64,000 nt of DNA from Gaetbulibacter sp. S0825. GTDB taxonomy: Bacteria > Bacteroidota > Bacteroidia > Flavobacteriales > Flavobacteriaceae. Position numbers and translations under genes: made by a program. The stretch covers positions 992,001 to 1,056,000 of the forward strand of contig NZ_JAATJT010000001.1 in NCBI RefSeq assembly GCF_011777505.1. Reading direction: 5' to 3'. The notes below the pieces were generated by a model. That model searched no databases and had not been told where the DNA came from. It worked only from the letters and a program-made list of their open reading frames with translations. Every line of letters starts with the position of its first letter. Position 1 is the stretch's first letter. Positions 8,975 through 18,185 of this stretch are shown in pieces.

Positions 8975-10711
8975 TTATTTATTTGATACAACACCTCCTT
9001 TTTCACTGTCTACAATAATAGTATAATTGGAATTTCCTTTAATAATCCAACGTACTTTAACAATGCTATTTCCAGGAATATTAGCAACTTCTATTGTTTC
9101 AGGATTCATTTTTTGTTCTTCTGTGAATCCAAAATCCTCATTAGTAACAATCATTCCTGCGACTACTTTTGCACCTTTTATGGAGATGTAATCTGGTCTA
9201 GTAATCTTATACTTTAAATCTTGACTTGCATGAGTTGGCATTAATCGTTCATTTTTAATGTATGCTGTAACTTCAGTTAAACCACCACCTAATTTTTTCT
9301 CTTTAACAGAGTCAACACTCAAGAGAGGCATGTGAAATGCATGATAAAATGTAAACGCCATATTACGATGTAATTCTTCTTCTAGCATAAAACCAGGAGT
9401 TGCACGACCAATATTCTTTCTAAAACCACCAATTTCAATCTCTCCATAGGTTGGATGATTGTAAGGTTTCCAATCGGTAAATGCATCACCCATTAATAAA
9501 TCTTTTTCAAAATTATACATTTGGTTAGGGTCTCTTTCTTTTGTTTTATAATAAGCAAAAGAGCTAAATATTTCGTTGGTGAAAGTGTAAATACCCCGTC
9601 CACCGTAAAACCAATCTAATTCACCACCAAACACAGAATATAAATCTTTATAAACTACCATATAACGGTATCCAGGCATCATTTTTTCACCTTTTTTTCC
9701 AATAGCATCATATATAGCAATATCAGCTCTATTATAAGTTGATAGATCTTCTTCTGCGCCTGGACCTCTTAAAATCATACCTCCAGAGTTATGAAAACTT
9801 TGGGCTCCTGCAATATTTGGATGCTTCAATACAAAATCTGCAACAGCTCTTGTTTCTGGGGCCGAAAAAGGGTATTTATAGGCTCCACCTTGAATATAAT
9901 CTGGTTGCCATTTCCAAGCCCAATCTCTATTTGGGTCGTAATAACCTGGACGATCTTCATTTACACGACCATCACCATCATTATCAATACCTTCAGATCC
10001 TAAAAATTCATAGCGTTGAGCAGTAACTACATCATCTGGTCCAATTTCAATCATCATTCTTGGGTCTTTAGGATCTACAATCATATTCCCATTCGGATTT
10101 TTTCGACGCATTCTTGTAACCGAACCATCACCATCTAAATCTTCAAGACCATCTTCATCAAATAAACCGTCTCTGTCGTCGTCTAAAGGAATCATTCCAG
10201 CTCTAGGACTGCTTCCAGTGTTAGCAGCTTTCATATAATTGTTTCTTGCATCTGGATTGATTGTTGGAACAATGTAGAATATGCGGTCGTTAAGCATGTT
10301 TGTGATGTAGTCAATATCTCCAAAATTTTCGGTTAAATACCAAGCCGTATAAGTGCTTATTTCGGCACCTTGAATTTCGTTTGAGTGTATGTTACCATCA
10401 ATATAAAACCCTGGTTTTCTATCGGCATCACCTACTTTGTAATTGGTAATTGCCATCATCCAAATGTCTCTACCTTCGGTAGATTTTCCAATAGATTCTC
10501 TTTTAACAAGATTGGGATGCGCATCAGCAATTTTTTTGCTTATGGCAGCTAAACCTTCTGCTGTGTAATATTTATTAAAAGAAATTTGAACTTTTGGATT
10601 ATGAGGTGAGCCTGCTGCTCTATAAATGTCTTCGGTTTTTTGTGCTAATATTGCTAATGGAAACATCATTGAAAGCAATACTACTTGTAATATATATTTG
10701 TGTGATTTCAT
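8975..10711 (-). CDS. Secreted M14 zinc carboxypeptidase
   Basis: 578 residues with an N-terminal signal peptide ending near ILAQ. The carboxypeptidase A fold is shown by GNIHSNEIQGAE (zinc ligands His109 and Glu112), third ligand His307 in QSFHNSGGM and catalytic Glu380 in YTFTNEIF. Two Asp/Gly-rich insertions (about 176-197 and 242-254, for example DLDGDGS and GIDNDGDGR) look like calcium-binding loops of the thrombospondin-3/EF type. It should cleave C-terminal residues from peptides outside the cytoplasm. It is the second gene of a pair, 6 bp after a catalytically empty paralogue. Confidence 0.92.
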   Translation of the reverse strand: MKSHKYILQVVLLSMMFPLAILAQKTEDIYRAAGSPHNPKVQISFNKYYTAEGLAAISKKIADAHPNLVKRESIGKSTEGRDIWMMAITNYKVGDADRKPGFYIDGNIHSNEIQGAEISTYTAWYLTENFGDIDYITNMLNDRIFYIVPTINPDARNNYMKAANTGSSPRAGMIPLDDDRDGLFDEDGLEDLDGDGSVTRMRRKNPNGNMIVDPKDPRMMIEIGPDDVVTAQRYEFLGSEGIDNDGDGRVNEDRPGYYDPNRDWAWKWQPDYIQGGAYKYPFSAPETRAVADFVLKHPNIAGAQSFHNSGGMILRGPGAEEDLSTYNRADIAIYDAIGKKGEKMMPGYRYMVVYKDLYSVFGGELDWFYGGRGIYTFTNEIFSSFAYYKTKERDPNQMYNFEKDLLMGDAFTDWKPYNHPTYGEIEIGGFRKNIGRATPGFMLEEELHRNMAFTFYHAFHMPLLSVDSVKEKKLGGGLTEVTAYIKNERLMPTHASQDLKYKITRPDYISIKGAKVVAGMIVTNEDFGFTEEQKMNPETIEVANIPGNSIVKVRWIIKGNSNYTIIVDSEKGGVVSNK

Positions 10712-10717
10712 GATATC

Positions 10718-12346
10718 TTATTTTAAGTTGATGGTTGTTGAGTCTGTTCCTGTGTGTGAAGCACCTGCTTGAATTGTTAAGGAGCCTTTTCCTTTAATTA
10801 ACCATGTTAATTCTTTAGAGCTGTCACCATCAATACTATTTATAAGCTGCACTTTTCTTCCAGAAATAACTTCTTGATTGCTATTCAATTTTAAGTCAAC
10901 TTTTATGCGCCTTAACCATCGTGAACGTTTACCCATTTCGGTGTGTGTTGGTAACAATCCTTTGTTGTGAATGTTAAGTGTAACTCTAGTAAGTCCGTTA
11001 TCTACTTTTTCGGTAGTGACGTTTTCTATAGAGATATTTGGTTGCATTTTAGTGACTTCTACAACAAAATCTGTATGTTTTTTACTTATCTCATCTACCA
11101 TACTATATGGAGGGTTGGTCATTACAAAAGGTGCAATACCACCAACTTCAACTTTTTTATTTGGAAAATCAGGATGACTTACTTCTTTCCAATCTACGAA
11201 GTAGTTTGATAGACCTTCTTGTTCTGCCCACTGTAAAAAATTAGCTTTATAATTCTTTTTGGCTTTTACTGTAGAATCGCCTTTAAATTTTGGTGCCCAC
11301 CAACCTGGAGTACTCATGGCTAATTTTCCAAAATGGAAGTACGACCATTCAAAAAAGCCACCATCTTTTCCTTTAGCAGGAGGCGCTCCTTTAGTGTCAG
11401 TGATTTTAGAATATTTTTCTGAAAGAAATTTGTTTAATGCTTCATCATCTTTTAAAATACTGGTAACAACTCTTTTTTTGGCATTTGCTGCATTATACTT
11501 TAACGGATTTGATAGATTATTTGTTGGTCCCAAAGTAAGTATGGCATATATATTCCATTGTTCGTAAAGAAAATCTAGAAGAGCTCGATGTTCTTTTTCA
11601 GACACAGAATGCTCACCAGCACCTGGTTTAAAATAAGGGTAGTTATAACTAAGGTTTTTATTAAAATGAACGCCACCTTCTCCATCTTCATTATAATTTC
11701 CGTCTTTGTCATTGTCAATTCCTTCACTAAAAACTTTATAAGTGCCTAATTCGCCTTCTTTAGCATTAGCCTTAGACATGATTCTTTCATCTTCTTTCAG
11801 TTTTATGTAATCTCCAGTAACGTCTTCAACTCTAATCATGGTAATTAACCCATCATTGTTTAAGTCTTCAAAACCGTCTTCATTTATACGACCATCTCTA
11901 TCATCATCTGTTTTTTTAGCATTACCAAGTTTATGATATTTAAGTTTTGAGAAATATTGCTCAGATGCATTAGGACTCATGTTTGGAAAAATATAAAACG
12001 TGGTATTATCTAATATTTCTTTATGATTGTTTAAAATGTTTTCGGCAATATTAACAGCCATGTCTCTGCTTAATAACAAACTACCGTCAACACCACCAAC
12101 AATAGCTATAGCGGGATTATTTTCAGGGTTTCCTTTAAATAGAGTTAAAGCCCAAATATCATGTCCTCCAACAGTTTTTGTTAGAGACTGTAATTTTACA
12201 TTGGCTGCATGTTTACTTTTAATTTGTTTGAGTGCATTGGTTAACTCGTTATTGGTTCTGTAATCTGATTGCGCAAAAGTGTTTACAGAAACGAGACACA
12301 TACATATCCAAAATAGTTTGAATATGGGTTGGTTGGTTTTAAACAT
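10718..12346 (-). CDS. M14-fold protein lacking the catalytic residues (pseudopeptidase)
   Basis: 542 residues with a signal peptide ending near NTFAQ. It aligns along its length with the downstream M14 peptidase, including the TDDDRDGRINEDG and GIDNDKDG loops. At the zinc site the HSNE of the neighbour is replaced by DGSL (Asp87, Leu90), the third-His region reads LTLGPTNN, and the catalytic Glu region reads AMSTPGW. It therefore cannot bind zinc in the usual way. It is probably a non-catalytic partner or peptide-binding protein; this is inference. It is first in a two-gene operon with the active enzyme. Confidence 0.85.
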   Translation of the reverse strand: MFKTNQPIFKLFWICMCLVSVNTFAQSDYRTNNELTNALKQIKSKHAANVKLQSLTKTVGGHDIWALTLFKGNPENNPAIAIVGGVDGSLLLSRDMAVNIAENILNNHKEILDNTTFYIFPNMSPNASEQYFSKLKYHKLGNAKKTDDDRDGRINEDGFEDLNNDGLITMIRVEDVTGDYIKLKEDERIMSKANAKEGELGTYKVFSEGIDNDKDGNYNEDGEGGVHFNKNLSYNYPYFKPGAGEHSVSEKEHRALLDFLYEQWNIYAILTLGPTNNLSNPLKYNAANAKKRVVTSILKDDEALNKFLSEKYSKITDTKGAPPAKGKDGGFFEWSYFHFGKLAMSTPGWWAPKFKGDSTVKAKKNYKANFLQWAEQEGLSNYFVDWKEVSHPDFPNKKVEVGGIAPFVMTNPPYSMVDEISKKHTDFVVEVTKMQPNISIENVTTEKVDNGLTRVTLNIHNKGLLPTHTEMGKRSRWLRRIKVDLKLNSNQEVISGRKVQLINSIDGDSSKELTWLIKGKGSLTIQAGASHTGTDSTTINLK

Positions 12347-12446
12347 AATGTGTGTGAATTTAGTTTATGATTATGAATTACCCTATGAATAAGGTATCTA
12401 ACAAACCTATTTGATATTTATATATAATCCAAACAAATTAAAGGCT

Positions 12447-13709
12447 TTAACGTTTGTTTAAGTAGCTCATAATTTGTTTTACTGCACCTCTGTTTTTAGA
12501 AATATAGTCAGCATTAAGTTGACCAGATTTTATTCTAAAACCAGCATCATTTATCAATTCATTTAAGATTACATCAAACTTTTCTTGAGTTTTAATACTA
12601 AACATGCCTTTATTAGAAATCATTGATTTGGCTTCGGGAAATTTATTATGATTATACCCAATAATAATTGGAACGCCAAACACAGCAGGTTCTAGAGTGT
12701 TGTGCAACCCAGTAGAACCCATTGCGCCACCTACATAGGCAATATCAGCATAACTATATATTTTTGATAGCAGACCAATAGTATTAACAATAAGCACTTT
12801 TACTTTTGCTAAATCAGCAGTGTCTTTTTCAGAATAAAGTATGGTTCCTTTATTAAGTTTACTCTTTAAGCTCGAAATTTGACCACTTTTTATGTTGTGT
12901 GGTGCAATAATATATTTGGTTTTTGAGCTATCATTGTTAATAAAATCAATTAGTAACGCCTCATCTTCTGGCCAAGTGCTACCAGCTACCACACATAGAT
13001 TATCTTGCTTGAAGGTTTCAACAAAATGGAATTTATTATTGATGTTTAATTGATTTGAAACCCTATCAAAACGTGTGTCACCAGAAACTGTTACTTCATT
13101 ATAGTCAATTTGCTTAAGCAATTCCTTAGACTCTTCATTTTGAACAAAAATATGATTGAAAGCAAACAACGCTTTTTGCATCCATTTTCCAGTAGGTTTA
13201 AAAAAGCTCTGATTTTTTCTAAATAATGCAGAAATCAACACTGCTTTTATCTGTCTTTTTTTAATTTCTAAAAGATAGTTGGGCCAAATTTCATACTTTA
13301 CAAAAACCACTAATTCTGGATGGACTAAATCAAGAAATTGTTTTGCATTTTGTTTTGTGTCTAAAGGTAAATAGACCACACAATCTGCAATAGGTGCATT
13401 TTTTCGTATTTCATAACCAGAAGGAGAAAAAAATGACAGCACAATTTTATGGTTAGGATGTGAAGCTTTAATCTCTTCAAAAACTGGAAGTCCTTGCTCG
13501 TATTCGCCCAAGGAAGCGCAATGAAACCAAATTACGTTATCTGCAATAGTAATATTATCTTTTAAAACAGCAAAGGTTTTTGCTCTACCTTTTACACCAA
13601 GTTTTATCTTATTATTAAAAATGGCTGCTATTTTTATGTGGAAAGCTGCAATATGAGTTAATATGTTGTAAAGTCCTTTCAAAGTAATTTCTATAAAGCT
13701 AAAATACAT
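12447..13709 (-). CDS. waaA: 3-deoxy-D-manno-octulosonic acid (Kdo) transferase
   Basis: 420 residues, family length. An N-terminal membrane-associated helix is followed by the GT30 N-domain (FHCASLGEYEQG, HKIVLSFFSPSGYEIRK) and C-domain (CVVAGSTWPEDEALL, the acceptor/CMP-Kdo region YVGGAMGSTGLHNTLEPAVFG). It transfers Kdo from CMP-Kdo to lipid A precursor at the inner membrane. Also known as kdtA. It diverges from the aminotransferase gene across 75 bp. Confidence 0.93.
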   Translation of the reverse strand: MYFSFIEITLKGLYNILTHIAAFHIKIAAIFNNKIKLGVKGRAKTFAVLKDNITIADNVIWFHCASLGEYEQGLPVFEEIKASHPNHKIVLSFFSPSGYEIRKNAPIADCVVYLPLDTKQNAKQFLDLVHPELVVFVKYEIWPNYLLEIKKRQIKAVLISALFRKNQSFFKPTGKWMQKALFAFNHIFVQNEESKELLKQIDYNEVTVSGDTRFDRVSNQLNINNKFHFVETFKQDNLCVVAGSTWPEDEALLIDFINNDSSKTKYIIAPHNIKSGQISSLKSKLNKGTILYSEKDTADLAKVKVLIVNTIGLLSKIYSYADIAYVGGAMGSTGLHNTLEPAVFGVPIIIGYNHNKFPEAKSMISNKGMFSIKTQEKFDVILNELINDAGFRIKSGQLNADYISKNRGAVKQIMSYLNKR

Positions 13710-13784
13710 TCTTTAATCTAAAATACATTCGCAAAAACCTATGAATTTTGTATTTTCGCTATCTAAGAAATTCAAATTCTACTG

Positions 13785-14939
13785 ATGAAAAAAATACAAA
13801 TGGTAGACCTTAAAGGTCAGTATGAAGAAATTAAAGAAACGGTTAATTCTTCAGTATTAGAAGTTATAGATTCTACAGCTTTTATTAATGGACCAAAGGT
13901 TCATGAATTTCAAAAACATTTAGAAGATTATTTAGGCGTAAAACATGTTATTCCTTGTGGCAATGGTACAGATGCGTTGCAAATAGCCATGATGGGGTTA
14001 GGTTTAAAACCAGGAGATGAGGTTATAACTGCCGACTTTACCTTTGCAGCAACTGTTGAGGTTATTGCATTATTAGGCTTAACACCAGTTTTGGTTGATG
14101 TTGAACCAGATACTTTTAATATAGATATTGAAGCAATAAAAAAGGCTATTACACCTAATACTAAGGCGATTGTACCTGTGCATTTATTTGGGCAATGTGC
14201 CAATATGGATGCTATTATGGCAATTGCAAAAGAGCACAACCTTTATGTTATAGAAGATAATGCGCAAGCAATTGGAGCAACTTACACCTCGAAAGATGGA
14301 ACAAAACAGAAAGCAGGAACCATTGGTCATGTGGCTTCTACATCATTTTTCCCATCTAAAAACTTAGGTTGTTATGGTGATGGTGGTGCTATTTTTACTA
14401 ATGATGATGATTTAGCTCATACTATTAGAGGTATTGTAAACCATGGAATGTATAGACGCTATTATCATGATGTAGTTGGCGTAAATTCTAGATTAGATTC
14501 TATTCAGGCTGCTGTTTTGAATACAAAACTCCCAAAACTCAACTCTTATAATAAAGCAAGACAAGATGCTTCAAGAAAGTATAATGATGCTTTTAAAGGT
14601 GTAAAAAACATTATCACTCCAGTAACAAAACAATCTTGTGATTCTATATGCGCCGATTGTGATTGCCATGTATTTCATCAGTACACTTTAAAAATAACAA
14701 ATGGTAAACGAGACGCACTTGTTGAGCATTTAAATAGTAATAACATTCCTTGTGGTGTGTATTACCCTGTGCCACTGCATAGTCAAAAAGCGTATCAGGA
14801 TTCAAGATATAATGATGAAGACTTTACTGTAACAAATCAGCTTATAAAGGAAGTGATTTCATTGCCAATGCATACAGAGTTAGATGATGAACAAATAGCA
14901 TTTATAACTACTACAGTAATAAACTTTGTAAATGGCTAA
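13785..14939 (+). CDS. DegT/DnrJ/EryC1-type sugar aminotransferase
   Basis: 384 residues. This is a PLP-dependent aminotransferase for nucleotide-sugars: GNGTDALQIAM near the N-terminus, IEDNAQAIGA binding PLP, and the Schiff-base Lys192 in STSFFPSKNLGCYGDGG. It probably makes an amino sugar for LPS or polysaccharide. A cluster of four cysteines (285, 289, 292, 294) precedes HVFHQYTL, which is unusual for this enzyme family and could bind a metal (inference). Its stop overlaps the start of galE by 8 bp, so the two are co-translated. Confidence 0.9.
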   Translation: MKKIQMVDLKGQYEEIKETVNSSVLEVIDSTAFINGPKVHEFQKHLEDYLGVKHVIPCGNGTDALQIAMMGLGLKPGDEVITADFTFAATVEVIALLGLTPVLVDVEPDTFNIDIEAIKKAITPNTKAIVPVHLFGQCANMDAIMAIAKEHNLYVIEDNAQAIGATYTSKDGTKQKAGTIGHVASTSFFPSKNLGCYGDGGAIFTNDDDLAHTIRGIVNHGMYRRYYHDVVGVNSRLDSIQAAVLNTKLPKLNSYNKARQDASRKYNDAFKGVKNIITPVTKQSCDSICADCDCHVFHQYTLKITNGKRDALVEHLNSNNIPCGVYYPVPLHSQKAYQDSRYNDEDFTVTNQLIKEVISLPMHTELDDEQIAFITTTVINFVNG

Positions 14940-15957
14940 AATACTTGTAACAGGAGGTTTAGGGTTTATAGGTTCTCATACAGTTGTAGAACTACAAAAC
15001 GAAGGGTTTGAAGTGGTTATTATTGATAATTTATCAAACTCTTCAGAAGATGTTTTAGATAGAATTACTTCAATAACAGGCATAAAACCTCTTTTTGAAA
15101 AACTTGATTTAAAGGAAAAATCTAAAGTTCAATCTTTTTTTGAAAAGCATAGCGATATACAAGGCGTTATTCATTTTGCAGCAAGCAAAGCCGTTGGAGA
15201 AAGTGTAGAAAACCCACTTTTATATTACGAAAACAATATAAACACCTTGGTTTACGTACTTCAAGAAATGCAACAGCTTGAAACAGCTAACTTTATTTTC
15301 AGCTCCTCTTGCACAGTTTATGGACAAGCAGATGTTATGCCTATAACTGAAGATGCACCTGTAAAAAAAGCCGAGTCACCTTATGGAAATACTAAACAGA
15401 TAGGAGAGGAGATTATTCAAGATGTATGTAATATAAATAGTGATTTTAATGGTATAGCTTTGCGTTATTTTAATCCTATTGGTGCACACGAAGGTGCAAA
15501 AATTGGGGAATTACCAATTGGAGTACCTCAAAACTTAGTGCCTTTTATTACTCAAACAGCCATTGGTTTAAGAGAACAGTTATCTGTTTTTGGTGATGAT
15601 TATCCTACACATGATGGTACTTGTATTAGAGATTATATTCATGTGGTAGATTTAGCAAAAGCACATGTTGTTGCGCTTCAAAGATTGTTAGTTAAGAAAA
15701 ACACTTCCAATTATGAAACTTTCAATATTGGCACAGGAAAGGGCAGTAGTGTGTTGGATGTTATAAAATCTTTTCAAAAAGTTTCTGGACAAAAGCTCAA
15801 CTATAAAATAGCTGATAGAAGAGCAGGTGATGTTATTGAAGCCTATGCAAATACCGAAAAAGCCAATAATATTTTAGGATGGAAGTCACAATCTAGTTTG
15901 GATGATGCTTTAGCCTCTGCATGGAAGTGGGAACAGAACATTCGAAAAAATTCCTAA
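14932..15957 (+). CDS. galE: UDP-glucose 4-epimerase
   Basis: 341 residues, an extended short-chain dehydrogenase. The NAD-binding motif is GGLGFIGSH at residues 8-16; the catalytic SSSCTVYG and Tyr151-x3-Lys155 (SPYGNTK) follow; the sugar-binding NPIGAHEG and GTCIRDYIHVVDLA blocks are typical of GalE. It interconverts UDP-glucose and UDP-galactose, feeding surface polysaccharide. The 8-bp overlap with the aminotransferase supports a shared surface-sugar role. Confidence 0.95.
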   Translation: MAKILVTGGLGFIGSHTVVELQNEGFEVVIIDNLSNSSEDVLDRITSITGIKPLFEKLDLKEKSKVQSFFEKHSDIQGVIHFAASKAVGESVENPLLYYENNINTLVYVLQEMQQLETANFIFSSSCTVYGQADVMPITEDAPVKKAESPYGNTKQIGEEIIQDVCNINSDFNGIALRYFNPIGAHEGAKIGELPIGVPQNLVPFITQTAIGLREQLSVFGDDYPTHDGTCIRDYIHVVDLAKAHVVALQRLLVKKNTSNYETFNIGTGKGSSVLDVIKSFQKVSGQKLNYKIADRRAGDVIEAYANTEKANNILGWKSQSSLDDALASAWKWEQNIRKNS

Positions 15958-15996
15958 CTTAGAGGTTTATTAATACAAACTTCTAACCAACCAATT

Positions 15997-17274
15997 ATGA
16001 AGAACATATTTTTTTTATTAGCAGTATTACTGTCTTTCAGTATTACAGCACAAAACACCTATTTACATTGCGGAAAATTAATAGATACTAAAACTGGAAA
16101 AGTTCTAGAAAATAAAACGGTTGTAGTGTCTGGCAACAAAATACAATCGATATTAAACGGATTTGTTAATCCTAAAAGCGAAGACGATAAAGTAATCGAT
16201 TTAAAAAGCAAAACCGTTATGCCTGGACTTATCGATATGCACGTACATATTGAAGGTGAATCTAGCCCAAGCAGATATATGGATGCATTTACTAAGAACG
16301 ATGCAGATGTAGCTTTTGGATCTCTTAAATATGCAAAAAAAACACTTATGGCTGGCTTTACAACCATTAGAGATTTAGGTGGAAGCGGTGTTAATATTTC
16401 GTTACGGAATGCTATTAATAGCGGCGAAATTAAGGGTCCTAGAATTTTTACCGCCGGAAAGGCAATAGGTACAACTGGAGGGCATGCAGATCCAACCAAC
16501 GGATTACGAAAAGATTTAATGGGAAATCCTGGACCAAAAGAAGGTGTAGTAAATAGTGTTGATGATGCAAAAAAAGCAGTAAGACAACGCTATAAAGATG
16601 GTGCAGATAATATTAAAATAACTGCTACAGGAGGTGTTTTGAGTATGGCTAAAAATGGTCAAAACCCGCAATTTACGCTTGAAGAAATACAAGCTATAAC
16701 TCAAACGGCTAAAGATTATGGAATGATAATCGCAGCCCATGCACATGGTGACGAAGGAATGCAACGTGCAGTAATTGGAGGTGTCACTACCATTGAACAT
16801 GGAACTTTGATGAGTGAAGAAACTATGGACTTAATGATAAAGCATGGTACCTATTATGTGCCGACAATTATTGCAGGAAAAAAAGTAGTTGAAAAAGCAA
16901 AAATTGAAGGCTATTTCCCAGCAATTATAGTTCCTAAGGCTTTAGAAATTGGTCCTAAAATTCAAGCTACTTTTGGAAAAGCTTATAAAAAAGGTGTTAA
17001 AATAGCTTTTGGTACAGATGCAGGTGTTTTTAATCATGGAGAAAATGGGGAAGAATTTGGTTATATGGTTGAAGCAGGAATGCCAGCAATTGAAGCCATT
17101 CAATCAGCAACTATTACAAATGCTAAAGTGTTAGGAATGGATAATGAACTTGGGCAGATATCAGATGGTTTTTTAGCAGATATCATTGCTACTGATGACG
17201 ACCCAACAACAAATATTAATACCATGACAAACGTAGTTTTTGTTATGAAAGAAGGTAAAATCTATAAAAAATAG
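15997..17274 (+). CDS. Secreted metal-dependent amidohydrolase (Xaa-Pro dipeptidase/imidazolonepropionase-like)
   Basis: 425 residues with a signal peptide ending near SITAQ. Amidohydrolase superfamily signatures: metal ligands His82/His84 in GLIDMHVHIE, a bridging-lysine region NIKITATGGV, IAAHAHGDEGM, TTIEHGTLM and the catalytic Asp in AFGTDAGVFNHG. Related secreted enzymes cleave Xaa-Pro dipeptides; the substrate here is not certain. It follows galE by 39 bp on the same strand but is functionally distinct. Confidence 0.88.
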   Translation: MKNIFFLLAVLLSFSITAQNTYLHCGKLIDTKTGKVLENKTVVVSGNKIQSILNGFVNPKSEDDKVIDLKSKTVMPGLIDMHVHIEGESSPSRYMDAFTKNDADVAFGSLKYAKKTLMAGFTTIRDLGGSGVNISLRNAINSGEIKGPRIFTAGKAIGTTGGHADPTNGLRKDLMGNPGPKEGVVNSVDDAKKAVRQRYKDGADNIKITATGGVLSMAKNGQNPQFTLEEIQAITQTAKDYGMIIAAHAHGDEGMQRAVIGGVTTIEHGTLMSEETMDLMIKHGTYYVPTIIAGKKVVEKAKIEGYFPAIIVPKALEIGPKIQATFGKAYKKGVKIAFGTDAGVFNHGENGEEFGYMVEAGMPAIEAIQSATITNAKVLGMDNELGQISDGFLADIIATDDDPTTNINTMTNVVFVMKEGKIYKK

Positions 17275-17453
17275 GCGAATAGTAATTTAAAATTTGTTAA
17301 AGATTATTGCTTTTTATTGTCAAAATCACAGCTATTGACTAATATAGCTATTGATATCATATTTAACACATTGATTAACAATGATTTAATATTTTAAATT
17401 AGGAGTTAGTCTTTAGCTTACGTTTCTTTGTAGCTAATGATAAATGATTTACA

Positions 17454-17645
17454 ATGAAATTGATTAGTATTAAAAGAGAAACAAAACTTGAAGACAGGTA
17501 CACCCCTAAGATGGGTTTACTACATGCAAAAGTTACTTACATTAAGAAACAATTTCTAAGTATTCCTTACAAAACACTTCACAAATACCGTGAAACTTAT
17601 TACGGTGAAGTTAAAGACTGCGAAGATTGTGTTTTAGCAAGATAA
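17454..17645 (+). CDS. Conserved-looking small basic protein, function unknown
   Basis: 63 residues, basic, with a Cys-x2-Cys pair near the C-terminus (DCEDCVLAR). There is no signal peptide or membrane segment. I do not recognise the family. Support for being real comes from an ATG start, an independent position in a 400-bp gap and a strong terminator immediately after its stop. The 179 bp upstream (17275-17453) are AT-rich and hold only a possible promoter. Confidence 0.6.
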   Translation: MKLISIKRETKLEDRYTPKMGLLHAKVTYIKKQFLSIPYKTLHKYRETYYGEVKDCEDCVLAR

Positions 17646-17682
17646 AAAAAAAGAGCCTCTAATATGGAGGCTCTTTTTTTTA
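17646..17682. terminator. Bidirectional terminator between small ORF and lspA
   Basis: The stem AAAGAGCCTC / GGAGGCTCTTT has an A run on the left and a T run on the right, so it can end both the plus-strand small gene and the minus-strand lspA operon. Confidence 0.9.
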
Positions 17683-17683
17683 T

Positions 17684-18181
17684 TTAAGCATTTATTTTAT
17701 CTTTTTTACGTTGTTTTAAGCTTGACCAAAGAATTAATATCATTCCAGTGGTAACAGATAAATCGGCGATATTAAAAATGCCTGTTCTTACAAAACCTAA
17801 ATCAATAAAAAGAAAATCGGTTACTGAACCATAGATAAACCTATCAAAAACATTGGCAATACCACCTCCGACAACACACGAAAAACCTATTATTGACAGT
17901 TTATCCATTTGTTTTTCTTTAAACATATAATATAAGACAAATAGTAGTACTGCTGCAGGAATAATTAATAGAACAAAGAATTTTAATGTCGGATTTAAGT
18001 CACTTCCCATTCCTAAAAAAGCACCTTCATTTTCAACATTCCTTAAAGTAAGATAGTCACCAATTATAGGAGAACTACTGTAAGGCTCTACCATAGCTCT
18101 AACCCAAAATTTTGAAATTTGGTCTGCTGCAATATTTGCAATAACCAATAGAATAATTGATACGTTACGAGATATATTCAT
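17684..18181 (-). CDS. lspA: Lipoprotein signal peptidase (signal peptidase II)
   Basis: 165 residues with four transmembrane segments. Motifs of the aspartyl peptidase: AADQISKFW, RNVENEGAFLG, GGIANVFDRF followed by VTDFL (Asp122), and GIFNIADLSV (Asp140). It removes signal peptides of prolipoproteins after lipidation, consistent with the many lipoproteins in the window. It is 4 bp downstream of fabD, probably one operon. Confidence 0.95.
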   Translation of the reverse strand: MNISRNVSIILLVIANIAADQISKFWVRAMVEPYSSSPIIGDYLTLRNVENEGAFLGMGSDLNPTLKFFVLLIIPAAVLLFVLYYMFKEKQMDKLSIIGFSCVVGGGIANVFDRFIYGSVTDFLFIDLGFVRTGIFNIADLSVTTGMILILWSSLKQRKKDKINA

Positions 18182-18185
18182 TCAA

